Below the pieces are notes generated by a model, which was not told the origin of the DNA, searched no databases, and was given only the letters and a program-made list of their open reading frames with translations. From NCBI GenBank assembly GCA_009377605.1, contig WHTT01000014.1, forward strand, positions 1 through 64,000: a DNA stretch of 64,000 nt, written 5' to 3'. The position numbers and the translations under genes were made by a program. This DNA is from Luteitalea sp. GTDB lineage: Bacteria > Acidobacteriota > Vicinamibacteria > Vicinamibacterales > Vicinamibacteraceae. Positions within the stretch are counted from its first letter, which is position 1. The number at the start of each line of letters is the position of its first letter. Shown piece by piece: positions 38,282 to 47,306 of the stretch.

Positions 38282-40969
38282 ATGTCCTGGATCTCGCGGG
38301 TCGTCAACGTGTTTCGGACATCGCGGGTGGATCCCGAGCTGGACGAGGAGCTTCAGTTTCACGTCGAGGAGCGGACCGAAGCGCTCATGCGCGACGGCCT
38401 GCCGCGGAAGGCGGCGGAGGCACTCGCGCTCCGGCAGCTCGGCCGCCCGCTGCGCCTGCGCGAGGAGAGCCGCGATATCAAGCTGCTCCCGTGGCTCGAT
38501 TCGCTCGCGCAGGACGTCCGGTTCGCGCTTCGCGGCCTGCGCAAGAGCCCGAGCTTTGCGTTCGCGGCGGTTTGCACGCTGGCCTTGGGCATTGGCGCGA
38601 ACACGGCAATCTTCAGTGTCGTCTACGCGGCGCTTTTCAAGCCGCTGCCGTATACGAATCCCGACGAGCTCGTTGCGATCTCGGTGTACGTCCCGCAGCT
38701 CCAATCGAGGTTCCCGAGCCTGGCCATCCGCCCTGTGGACTTCGAAGAATTCCGCCGGTCGAATCGCGTTTTCGCCGACATGGCGGCAATTCGCGAGCGA
38801 AACTTCACCCTGACAGGTCGAGGCGAGCCGGAGCGATTGTACGGCGCGCGCGTCTCGGCGAACCTGTTTCCACTGCTCGGGGTGCAGCCGCAGCTCGGAC
38901 GTACGTTTCTGCGCGAGGAGGATGTGGAGGGGCACGAGCGGGTCGTCGTCATCAGCCACGATCTCTGGCGCAGGCGCTTTGGAGCGGATCCGAGCATCAT
39001 CAACCGCACGCTCTCGCTCGACGGACAGCCACACATCGTCATCGGCGTTATGCCGGCTGGATTCCTATTTCCGACCGGGAAGCAGCTTCACAGCCACGTC
39101 GAGCTCGGCCCGCGCATCGATGTGTGGAAGCCCGCGGCGTTCAATCAGTATGAGCTGAGCCTGGAGGAGTTGAACAATTTCAGTTGGGGAGTGGTGGGGC
39201 GCCTGAAGCCTGGAACGCCACCTCAGGTTGCTCAGGCGAATCTCGATGTGATTGCGCAGAGCATCGTGGAGCGAATGCGCGCAAAGTTGTCGGCCTTTGA
39301 CGAGGTGGAGCTTCGCACGCTGATCACACCGCTGCGCGACGTCTATTTTGGCAGCGTGCATCAGAGCCTCGTGATGCTGATGGGCGCCGTTGGATTGCTG
39401 CTCGTCATCGGCTGCGTCAATCTCGTGAACCTGCTCCTCGCCCGTCTGAACAGCCGCTCACGAGAATTGGCGACGCGCGCGGCGTTGGGGGCGCCTCGGA
39501 GCCGGCTCGTTCGACAGTTGATCACTGAAAGCGTGGTTGTGGCAGTGCTGGGCGGTGCAGCCGGCATTCCCGTTGCGGCCTGGGGCACGCGCGTGCTGAT
39601 CGCGCTTGGCCCATCCGATTTTCCGGCTGGCCAAGCCATGTGGCTCAACGGTCCCGTGTTCCTCTTCGCCATGACCATCGTTCTTGGAGCGGGGCTGGCC
39701 GTTGGTCTCGTGCCTGCGACCGAGATAGCTCGTGGTCATCTCCACGGCAACCTGAAGGATGGCGGTCGCGGCATGACGACGGGCAAAGGATCCGGCGACG
39801 TCCGGCGAGCGCTCGTCACGTCCGAGGTTGCACTGTGCACGGCGCTCCTCGTGGTCGCAGGGCTGCTGCTTCGCGGCTTCGTGAATCTCATGCGTGTGGA
39901 CAAGGGATTCGAGGTCGAGCGCGTGCTCTCGGTCGATCTCGCGCTATCAGGGGAGCGATACCAAGGGAGTCAGCGCGTTGCCTTCTATCGAGATCTGCTC
40001 GACAACGTACGGGGGCTGCCCGGCGTGGCGTCGGCAGGGGCGATCAGCATCCTGCCATTGACGTCGGAGTCCGAAGGCAATACCACACCGATCTTCTTGG
40101 AAGCTGACACCAAAGTCCGGCTCGATCGGCCGGTTGCGCCATACCGCGCCGTAACGCCGGGATACTTCGCGGCGATGGGCATTCCGCTCGCGGCCGGCCG
40201 ATTTCTCGAAGCGGAGGAGCCGGCGTCTAATGTCGTCGTGAGCGAGAGGCTCGCAACGCATCTCTGGCCGGACACTCAGCTCTCGAGCGTCGTCGGCCGT
40301 CGCATCAAGATAGGTGAGGTCACCGACGATCCCACCACGATCGTCGGCGTCGTTGGCGACGTTCGAGCGGCTGCCCTCGATCGCGATCCCGTACCAGCGC
40401 TCTACGTGCCGTATACGCGTGCTCGGATGGCTGCAATGACAGTGGTGATTCGCACCACCCAAGAACCGGAAACACTCGCGGCCGCCGTCCGCGCGCAGAT
40501 ATGGAAGCGCGATAACAGCATCCCGGTCGAGACGATGAGGACCATGCGTGAGATCGTGTCCGAGTCGGTGGCGCCGCGCCGGTTCCAGACGGCTCTGGTG
40601 CTACTCTTCGCCCTGCTTGCGCTCGGTCTCGCGCTGGTTGGTGTGTACGGTGTCACGAGCTACGCGGTCGCGCGTCAAACCCAGGAGATCGGTGTGCGTC
40701 TCGCCTTGGGAGCGCAGCGATCAGATCTCTTGAGGTCGGTCCTGGCGCAAGGTCTCCGCCCTGTTGTTGCCGGTCTCCTGGTCGGCCTGGTGCTCGCGTG
40801 GACCGCGGCCACGGCGATTCGAAGCTTCCTGTTCGGGGTCGCCCCGCTGGATCCTGTCGCGCTTGGCACCGTCTCCGCCGCGCTGATCTTGACCGCAGCG
40901 ATGGCCTGTTATCTCCCCGCTCGGCGTGCCGCACGAATCGATCCCGTCGTGGCGCTCCGGCGCGATTAG
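38282..40969 (+). CDS. ADOP-type MacB/FtsX permease
   Basis: 895 residues. The N-terminal PadR-associated segment (ELDEELQFHVEERTEALMRD) is followed by two FtsX units, each with periplasmic MacB_PCD domains: FALRGLRKSPSFAFAAVCTL, LALGIGANTAIFSVVYAALF; then RELATRAALGAPRSRLVRQL, and a second set near the end (EIGVRLALGAQRSDLLRSVL, PARRAARIDPVVALRRD). About eight membrane segments are expected. The class lacks its own ATPase; partner ATPase genes are not present here. Substrate and direction of transport are unknown. Confidence 0.9.
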   Translation: MSWISRVVNVFRTSRVDPELDEELQFHVEERTEALMRDGLPRKAAEALALRQLGRPLRLREESRDIKLLPWLDSLAQDVRFALRGLRKSPSFAFAAVCTLALGIGANTAIFSVVYAALFKPLPYTNPDELVAISVYVPQLQSRFPSLAIRPVDFEEFRRSNRVFADMAAIRERNFTLTGRGEPERLYGARVSANLFPLLGVQPQLGRTFLREEDVEGHERVVVISHDLWRRRFGADPSIINRTLSLDGQPHIVIGVMPAGFLFPTGKQLHSHVELGPRIDVWKPAAFNQYELSLEELNNFSWGVVGRLKPGTPPQVAQANLDVIAQSIVERMRAKLSAFDEVELRTLITPLRDVYFGSVHQSLVMLMGAVGLLLVIGCVNLVNLLLARLNSRSRELATRAALGAPRSRLVRQLITESVVVAVLGGAAGIPVAAWGTRVLIALGPSDFPAGQAMWLNGPVFLFAMTIVLGAGLAVGLVPATEIARGHLHGNLKDGGRGMTTGKGSGDVRRALVTSEVALCTALLVVAGLLLRGFVNLMRVDKGFEVERVLSVDLALSGERYQGSQRVAFYRDLLDNVRGLPGVASAGAISILPLTSESEGNTTPIFLEADTKVRLDRPVAPYRAVTPGYFAAMGIPLAAGRFLEAEEPASNVVVSERLATHLWPDTQLSSVVGRRIKIGEVTDDPTTIVGVVGDVRAAALDRDPVPALYVPYTRARMAAMTVVIRTTQEPETLAAAVRAQIWKRDNSIPVETMRTMREIVSESVAPRRFQTALVLLFALLALGLALVGVYGVTSYAVARQTQEIGVRLALGAQRSDLLRSVLAQGLRPVVAGLLVGLVLAWTAATAIRSFLFGVAPLDPVALGTVSAALILTAAMACYLPARRAARIDPVVALRRD

Positions 40970-41245
40970 CCGCGCTTATCGAAGCGATGCGATCGTCAAG
41001 CGGCGCAGGGCGTACCCCCCTGCTCATCCAGGAAACCGCGCATCCGGGAGGCCGAGTCGAACGCGCCTTCGACCACACTCGTCAGCACTGCGCCCGTCCG
41101 CTCGAGGCACGGCTTCACGGGTGCCGGCGACCGCGCGAGCATCGGTCGCAGGAAAGATGCTGTTGCCATCGAAGGGATTATCGCTCTACCAGTTGTGGGA
41201 TGTGACATGAGCGCCGATGTCTCCTGACAGACAGGGCGTGTGATA
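40970..41245. other. Gap between the two PadR-ADOP units
   Basis: A minus-strand frame at 40996-41208 (MSHPTTGRAIIPSMATASFL...) encodes 70 residues with no motif I recognise and no good ribosome-binding site. It could be a gene remnant. I do not call it a gene. Confidence 0.3.
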
Positions 41246-41274
41246 TTCTTACCTTAAGAACCTTAAGGTAAGAA
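41246..41274. promoter_or_regulatory. Perfect palindromic operator at the second PadR gene
   Basis: Arms TTCTTACCTTAAG and CTTAAGGTAAGAA are exact inverted copies around a 3-base AAC spacer. The right arm ends three bases before the PadR ATG and covers its ribosome-binding site (AAGG). This fits autorepression by PadR, as is common in the family. Confidence 0.75.
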
Positions 41275-41277
41275 TCA

Positions 41278-41634
41278 ATGAAGAAATCCAGTCTCGACGT
41301 TGTCCGCGGCACACTCGACGTGCTGATCCTCAGAGCCTTGTCGTGGGGACCCCAACATGGCTATGCCGTGTCGCAGTGGATTCGCGATCAGACCAGGGAG
41401 GAGCTCCTCGTCGAGGAGGGTGCGCTCTATCCGGCGCTCTACCGGATGGAGGCGAAGGGCTGGGTCCGAGCCGAGTGGCGCGTGAGCGAGAACAACCGGC
41501 GCGCGAAGTATTACACGCTCACGGCGGAAGGCCGGCGTCATCTCAGGCAGGAGTCGGCCACCTGGAAGCGCTATACGCTCGCGGTCTCCCGCATCCTGTC
41601 GGCCACGACCGGCCCTGGGCTGAGGAGGGTGTGA
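41278..41634 (+). CDS. PadR-family transcription regulator
   Basis: 118 residues starting MKKSSLDVVRGTLDVLILRA. The winged helix shows in GPQHGYAVSQWIRD, VEEGALYPALYRMEAKGWVR and AKYYTLTAEGRRHL. The gene is preceded by a perfect palindrome (41246-41274) that covers its start region. Its stop overlaps the ATG of the ADOP gene (TGATG), so the pair is translationally coupled. This is the second such pair within 4 kb, the two PadR proteins being clearly related but different. Confidence 0.92.
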   Translation: MKKSSLDVVRGTLDVLILRALSWGPQHGYAVSQWIRDQTREELLVEEGALYPALYRMEAKGWVRAEWRVSENNRRAKYYTLTAEGRRHLRQESATWKRYTLAVSRILSATTGPGLRRV

Positions 41635-44417
41635 TGGGGGAGAAGCCCGCATGGCGACGGTACGCGCGCTTCTTTGGTGCCGACGTGGCGAGCGACGTCG
41701 ACGAAGAGCTGCGGTTCCATCTCGACGAAAAGACCCGAGACCTCATCGACAGCGGTCTGACTCCAGAAGCGGCGCGCGCCGAGGCGCTGCGCCAGTTCGG
41801 CGAGGTGGCAGAAATGGGGCGCCTGTGTCAGGCGTTGGGGCAGTCGCGCGAGCGGACCATCGAACGGCGCCACGCCTGGACAGGATGGGGTCGCGACCTC
41901 CAGTATGCGGTGCGTACGCTGCGCAAGGCACCTATCGTCACGGCGGTGGCCGTGCTCTCGATCGCGCTGGGCATTGGCGCGAACACCGCCGTGTTCACGC
42001 TGCTCGACCAGGTGCTGCTGCGAAAGCTGCCGGTGGACGCCCCCGACCGGATCGTTCGTGTCCACGGCGAGGGGTACTACTACGGCAGCACGATGGGCAG
42101 CGGGCGCGAGCTCTCCTATCCTCTGTACCTCGACTTTCGGAATCACAACCAGGTGTTCTCCGGCATCTTCGGTCTGTGTCCGTTTAATGCGGCAGTGAGC
42201 GCCGGCGAGCGGGCGGAGATGACGCCGGGTGAGCTGGTTACCGGCACCTACTTCTCGACGCTCGGCGTCGGAGCGATCCGCGGACGAGTGATTGGTCCCG
42301 ATGACGACCGCGTGCCCGGCGGCCACGCCGTCGTCGTCATCAGCCATGCCTATTGGCAGCGACGCTTCGGCGCCGACCCGTATATCGTCGGGCGCACGCT
42401 CACCATCAGCAACCACCCGATGACGATCATCGGCGTGGTCGAGCCGGGCTTCAATGGCATGAACATCGCCGCCGGGACGCAAGTGTTCGTTCCGGTGACG
42501 ATGACGGCCGAGATGTTTGCAGACGTTGGGCCGTCTCGTCTCGAGGATCGCGGGCTGCGCTGGTTGAACGTCTTTGCGCGGCTGAAGCGTGGCGTGACGC
42601 CGGAGCAGGCGAGGGCCAGCCTCGCGCCGTTCTATCGTTCCATTCTCCAGACCGAGGTGAACGACGAGCGGTTCGCGCGGGCAACGGATACGACCAAGCG
42701 GCGGTTCGTGAACGACAACCACATCGCGGTGACCTTGTCGCCGGGAGGCCATACGCCCGTGCGCCGCGAGATGCAGCGGCCGCTCTGGATTCTGATGGCT
42801 ATCGTGTGTGGCGTGCTGCTGATCGCCTGCGCCAACGTTGCCAACTTGCTGCTCGCGCGCGGCGCCTCGCGGCAGCGCGAAGTCGCCATTCGCCTCTCGC
42901 TGGGCGCGACGCGTGGGTGCATTGTCCGCCAGTTGCTCGTCGAGAGCCTGATGCTCGCCATCGCGGGTGGGTTGGCCGGTCTGTTGCTGGCGACTGTCGG
43001 CGTGCAGCTGGCGATTGGATTCTTCGTGAATCCGGAGAGCGTCACGCTCATCAAGGCGAGCCCAGACCTGCGCGTCCTGAGCTTCACAGGCACGGTGACG
43101 GTGCTGACCGGCCTGCTCTTCGGTCTCGTTCCGGCGTTCCAAGCCACGACGCCGGCGCTCGCGCCGACGCTGAAGGATCAGGCAGGCAGCGTGCTGGGTG
43201 GGGGACACGTCCGCTTGCGGAAAGCTCTCGTTGCCTCACAGGTCGCGTTGTCTCTCTTGTTGCTCATCGGCGCGGGGCTCTTCATTCGCAGCTTGAACGG
43301 GCTGATGACGCTCGACCTCGGATTCGAGACGGGTCGGCTCTTGACGTTTGGCGCCAACCCGAGACTGGCCGGCTATGAGGACACGCGCGTCAAACATTAT
43401 GCGATAGAGCTGCTCGCGAAGGTGCGCGCCACCCCGGGTGTGAGCGCCGCCGGTTTCGCGCAAGTCGCGCTCCTCCGAAACGGCTGGTGGGGCAGCAGCA
43501 TTGCCGTGGAAGGCTACCAAGCCACGGAGGACCAAGGCATCGGCTCCCGCTGCAACGCCGTCAGCCCCGGATATTTCGAGGCCATGGGCATCCCGCTGCT
43601 CATGGGCCGAGACTTCAACGAAGGGGACTTTCGTGTCGCCGAGCCCGCTGGCGAGACGGCCGAGCAAGAGGAGTACCGCGTCGTCATTGCCAGCGAGTCG
43701 TTCGTCAAGCAATACATTCAGGGCAATCCGATTGGCCGCCACATCGGGTTCGGCGCAGATCCTGGTACGCCGACGCCGATTGAAATCGTCGGCGTCGTCA
43801 AGGACTCCACGTACGCGAGCCCAGCCGAAGAGCGGCAGGGGCAACTGTACTTTCCATTCCTCGAGAGCCGTCACCCACGCACCGCCTGGTTCTACGTACG
43901 CACGGCGCAGGATCCGGGATCGATGCTCGCGGCGATGCGCCGCGTGATGCAGGAAATCGATCCGAACGTGCCACCGCTGGCCATGCGCACCGTGGACAAT
44001 GACCTCAAGCGCTCGTTGGTGAACCAGCGGCTGGTGACAGGGCTGTCGACTGTCTTCGGCCTGTCGGCGACGCTGCTCGCCGTGGTGGGGTTGTACGGCG
44101 TGATGGCATACAGTGTAACGCGACGCACTCGGGAGATTGGGATCCGCATGGCGCGCGGCGCACGAGCGACGCGCGCCGCTTGGCTGATCATGCGCGAAGC
44201 GATGATGCTGGTTGCGATTGGCGTGGGCGTTGCGCTGCCGGCGGTCTGGTGGCTGAGTCGGTACGTGCAGAGCGAGTTGTACGGCGTCGCGCCAACGGAT
44301 CCGATGGCGATCGGCGTCGCGGTGCTGGGGCTGACCGTCGTCGCCGCCGCGGCGGGTCTGATTCCCGCGCTGCGCGCGGCGCGCATCAATCCCATCCGCG
44401 CGTTGCGGCACGAATGA
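41634..44417 (+). CDS. ADOP-type MacB/FtsX permease
   Basis: 927 residues from the ATG that overlaps the PadR stop (GAGGAGGGTG upstream); the frame is open upstream through the PadR gene, which is not coding in that frame. The order matches its paralogue at 38282: the N-terminal segment ASDVDEELRFHLDEKTRDLI, then FtsX units with PIVTAVAVLSIALGIGANTA, REVAIRLSLGATRGCIVRQL and the ending RAARINPIRALRHE. The last FtsX unit has MARGARATRAA where LALGA-type is usual. Transport role unknown. Confidence 0.9.
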   Translation: MGEKPAWRRYARFFGADVASDVDEELRFHLDEKTRDLIDSGLTPEAARAEALRQFGEVAEMGRLCQALGQSRERTIERRHAWTGWGRDLQYAVRTLRKAPIVTAVAVLSIALGIGANTAVFTLLDQVLLRKLPVDAPDRIVRVHGEGYYYGSTMGSGRELSYPLYLDFRNHNQVFSGIFGLCPFNAAVSAGERAEMTPGELVTGTYFSTLGVGAIRGRVIGPDDDRVPGGHAVVVISHAYWQRRFGADPYIVGRTLTISNHPMTIIGVVEPGFNGMNIAAGTQVFVPVTMTAEMFADVGPSRLEDRGLRWLNVFARLKRGVTPEQARASLAPFYRSILQTEVNDERFARATDTTKRRFVNDNHIAVTLSPGGHTPVRREMQRPLWILMAIVCGVLLIACANVANLLLARGASRQREVAIRLSLGATRGCIVRQLLVESLMLAIAGGLAGLLLATVGVQLAIGFFVNPESVTLIKASPDLRVLSFTGTVTVLTGLLFGLVPAFQATTPALAPTLKDQAGSVLGGGHVRLRKALVASQVALSLLLLIGAGLFIRSLNGLMTLDLGFETGRLLTFGANPRLAGYEDTRVKHYAIELLAKVRATPGVSAAGFAQVALLRNGWWGSSIAVEGYQATEDQGIGSRCNAVSPGYFEAMGIPLLMGRDFNEGDFRVAEPAGETAEQEEYRVVIASESFVKQYIQGNPIGRHIGFGADPGTPTPIEIVGVVKDSTYASPAEERQGQLYFPFLESRHPRTAWFYVRTAQDPGSMLAAMRRVMQEIDPNVPPLAMRTVDNDLKRSLVNQRLVTGLSTVFGLSATLLAVVGLYGVMAYSVTRRTREIGIRMARGARATRAAWLIMREAMMLVAIGVGVALPAVWWLSRYVQSELYGVAPTDPMAIGVAVLGLTVVAAAAGLIPALRAARINPIRALRHE

Positions 44418-44458
44418 GCTCGGCGCGGGAAGCCCTGCTTCCGCATGAGGAGGGTGTC

Positions 44459-44992
44459 GTGGCAAGGAGCGACGCGGTCCGGCGCGCAACCGGGCGAGGG
44501 CGGGACGAGTGGTTCGCACTGCTCGACGAGTGGCCTGCCGCGCGCCGTCCGTACCGAGAGACCGCCGACTGGCTCACGGGCAAGCACGACGTCAGCCGGT
44601 GGTGGGCGCAGAAGCTCATTGTCGAGTACCAGGAGGCGCGCGGGGTCCGCCCTCACGGCGTGCGCCCCAACGGCACGTTCGAGGTCAGCACCAGCAAGAC
44701 GGTCGCGGTGCCGGTCGAGCGGCTCTTCGACGCATTCGTCGATACACGCCTGCGGAAGAAGTGGCTCACCGAGGGGAGAATGTCGCTGCGAACCTCGCAG
44801 CTGAACCGCTCGGCGCGCTTCGACTGGGAGGGCGGGCCGACGAGGGTGAACGTCGACTTCGCCGGCAAGGGTCGCTCCAAATCGACGGTCGCGATGGCGC
44901 ATGCGCGGCTCGCCAATGTAGACGAGGCCGAAACGACCAAGGCCTTGTGGAAGCAGCGACTGTCCGAGCTCAAGTCGTTCCTCGAGTCGTGA
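44459..44992 (+). CDS. DUF4287/SRPBCC-type protein
   Basis: 177 residues from the GTG at 44459, preceded by GGAGGGTGTC; an ATG at 44414 overlaps the permease stop and would add 15 residues. The choice is supported by the truncated relative at 56325, whose ATG starts at the same residue (ARSDAVRRATGR). The first 60 residues (RDEWFALLDEWPAARRPYRE, TADWLTGKHDVSRWWAQKLI) form a DNA-binding-like helical domain of unknown role, and the rest is SRPBCC-like (VAVPVERLFDAFVDTRLRKK). Function unknown. Confidence 0.8.
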   Translation: MARSDAVRRATGRGRDEWFALLDEWPAARRPYRETADWLTGKHDVSRWWAQKLIVEYQEARGVRPHGVRPNGTFEVSTSKTVAVPVERLFDAFVDTRLRKKWLTEGRMSLRTSQLNRSARFDWEGGPTRVNVDFAGKGRSKSTVAMAHARLANVDEAETTKALWKQRLSELKSFLES

Positions 44993-45041
44993 CGCGGGCC
45001 AACGGGTGCCGGGTTAGACTACTGCGGCAGTAGGAGGCCCG

Positions 45042-47270
45042 ATGATTCGAGGCGTCACCGCCACTGTTTGTCTATTCGTCATTCTTGTCGCAACACCTCG
45101 TGGGACGGCGCGTCAGCAAGAACAGCCCGCTCCACCAACCTTCACCCTCGACGCGATTTTCGACGGTGCAGCAGCAGCCACGAGCGCGTCACGGCCGGTC
45201 TGGTCTCCAGACGGAACGCAGTTGGCGTACGTCTGGGAGGAGGGGGACAGCTCGGCCATCTGGGTGCTGGACGTCGAGTCCGGCAAAGCCCGCTCGGTCT
45301 TTGGCCTCGGTGATTTCTCCTGGGCCGAGCGTGATGCGGATCCTACCCAGATCAGCGAGGCCGGTTACCAGTGGGCACCGGACGGGCAGGCGCTCCTGGC
45401 GCAGCTCGAGACCGACCTCTACCTGATCGACGTGGCAGCCGGCACGGCACGGCGTCTCACCGAGACGGCCGAGCGCGAGAGCGACCCCCGCTTCTCGCCG
45501 GATGGCACGCAAGTCGCCGTCGTACGCGACTTCGATCTCGTCTTGCTCGATCTCGAGAGCGGCACGGAGCGTGTGCTGACCGATGACGGCGACGGTGATC
45601 GTATTCGGAACGGCATACCCGACTGGGTCTACTGGGAAGAGCTCTGGGGGCGTGAGGGTCGGGGCTACTGGTGGAGCCCGGAAGGCGGCAGTATTGCCTA
45701 CTACCGATTCGACGACTCCGACGTGGGGCGTTATCCGCTGGCCAACCAGGTAGCCCCATACCCAGACGTGACCTGGCAGCGCTATCCCACTGCCGGCACC
45801 AAGAATCCAACTGTGCAGGTCGGCGTGCTGCGCCTGGCGGGCGGTGCCACCACCTGGCTCCAGACGGGATCCCGCTCCGACATCTACCTCGCCCGGGTCG
45901 ACTGGGCGGAGGACGGATCGGCTGTCTACGTCCAGCGTCTGAACCGCGACCAGACACGACTCGAGCTGCTGCAATGCGACCCTGAGGATGGGCGTTGCAA
46001 GACGCTAATCACCGAGGAGCAGCGGACTTGGGTGAACCTGTCGGATGACTACGAGATCCTTGACGACGGCCGCATCGTCTGGCCGTCAGAGCGGAGCGGC
46101 TGGAAGCAGCTCTACCTCTATTCGCCGGATGGCGCGCTCATCCGCCAGCTCACTCGGGTCCCGGGAGCGGTTGCTTCCCTCGAAAGCGCTGACGAAAAGA
46201 GCGGTGACATCATCTTCACCGCCTTCGGCGCTCCTCCCCTGGGCGCGGCACGGCGAGAGGTCTACCGCACTTCACTCGAGGGCGGCGAGGCTGAATCCCT
46301 GACCACGGCGGATGGTTGGAACGTCGCCGACGTGGCGCCCGGCGGCAGCGGCTACTGGATCCACGGCTGGAGCGATGCGAATCGCCCGGGCGAGAGTGTC
46401 GTCCGCAACGCTGATGGCAAGGTGGTGGTGGAGCTTCCGTCAAAGGCCGCGACCATTGCTCCGGAGGATCTGCCGGCGTGGGAGCTGCTCACCATCCCAG
46501 GGCCGAATGGCAGCAAGCTGCCAGCACGGATGATCCGACCTCCAGACCAGAAGGCAAACGAGCGATACCCGGTGATCATGTACCACTACGGCGGTCCGGG
46601 ATCGCAGGTCGTCGTGGATCGTTGGGAGGACTCGCCGCGCAGCCTGTGGCTGAAGCTCATGGCTCAGCGCGGCTACGTCGTCTTCAGCGTCGACAACCTC
46701 GGCTCGACCTTCTTCGGCAAACGAGGCGAAGACCGCTTGCATCGTCGCTTCGGGGAAGTGGAGCTGGCAGCCCAGCGCGCAGGCGTGGACTATCTCTCGT
46801 CGCTGCCGTTTGTCGATGCCAAGCGGATTGGCATCTGGGGCTGGTCGGGGGGCGGCTTCAACACGTTGTACTCACTCACCCATGCCCCCGGTGTCTGGCG
46901 TGCCGCAGTCGCGGGCGCGCCGGTGGCGGACCTCACGTTCTACGACACGATCTGGATGGAGCGCTACATGGATCACCCGGCAGACAATGCGGAGGGCTAT
47001 CGGGATTCCTCACCACTGACTGCGGCGGACAAGCTCCGTGATCGGCTGCTGATTGTGCACGGCCTGGCGGACGACAACGTCCATCCAAACAACAGCGTGG
47101 CGTTCGTCGCGAAGCTGACCGACGCGGGCATCCCGTTCGAATCGGCGTTCTACCCGAAGCAGAAGCACGGTTTCCGCGGACCCGCAGAGCGCCACCTCTA
47201 CGAGCGCATGACGGATTTCTTCGAAAGGGCGCTCTCGCCGGAGCAGCGCGTCAAAAGTTCCCATCCTTGA
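45042..47270 (+). CDS. Dipeptidyl-peptidase-IV-type S9 peptidase, exported
   Basis: 742 residues with a signal peptide (TATVCLFVILVATPRGTA). The beta-propeller (about 40-490) includes the substrate N-terminus-binding EE motif in DWVYWEELWG. The alpha/beta hydrolase part (about 500-735) has the catalytic Ser602 in GWSGGG, Asp678 in ADDNVHP and His709 in QKHGF. It should remove N-terminal dipeptides, often after Pro or Ala, in the periplasm. It stands alone. S9 enzymes include lasso isopeptidases, but this one lies 21 kb from the lasso locus and has DPP-IV-specific motifs. Confidence 0.92.
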   Translation: MIRGVTATVCLFVILVATPRGTARQQEQPAPPTFTLDAIFDGAAAATSASRPVWSPDGTQLAYVWEEGDSSAIWVLDVESGKARSVFGLGDFSWAERDADPTQISEAGYQWAPDGQALLAQLETDLYLIDVAAGTARRLTETAERESDPRFSPDGTQVAVVRDFDLVLLDLESGTERVLTDDGDGDRIRNGIPDWVYWEELWGREGRGYWWSPEGGSIAYYRFDDSDVGRYPLANQVAPYPDVTWQRYPTAGTKNPTVQVGVLRLAGGATTWLQTGSRSDIYLARVDWAEDGSAVYVQRLNRDQTRLELLQCDPEDGRCKTLITEEQRTWVNLSDDYEILDDGRIVWPSERSGWKQLYLYSPDGALIRQLTRVPGAVASLESADEKSGDIIFTAFGAPPLGAARREVYRTSLEGGEAESLTTADGWNVADVAPGGSGYWIHGWSDANRPGESVVRNADGKVVVELPSKAATIAPEDLPAWELLTIPGPNGSKLPARMIRPPDQKANERYPVIMYHYGGPGSQVVVDRWEDSPRSLWLKLMAQRGYVVFSVDNLGSTFFGKRGEDRLHRRFGEVELAAQRAGVDYLSSLPFVDAKRIGIWGWSGGGFNTLYSLTHAPGVWRAAVAGAPVADLTFYDTIWMERYMDHPADNAEGYRDSSPLTAADKLRDRLLIVHGLADDNVHPNNSVAFVAKLTDAGIPFESAFYPKQKHGFRGPAERHLYERMTDFFERALSPEQRVKSSHP

Positions 47271-47306
47271 CGTACGGATAGCTCCACAACGTGACCTGAA
47301 ACCGCG

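Noticed and set aside
40996-41208. 70-codon minus-strand frame between the PadR-ADOP units
   Set aside because: No motif, no good ribosome-binding site and no neighbour logic; probably a chance frame or unrecognisable remnant.
45042-47270. S9 peptidase considered as the lasso isopeptidase
   Set aside because: It is 21 kb from the locus and has the DPP-IV EE motif; it is an ordinary exported dipeptidyl-peptidase by sequence.
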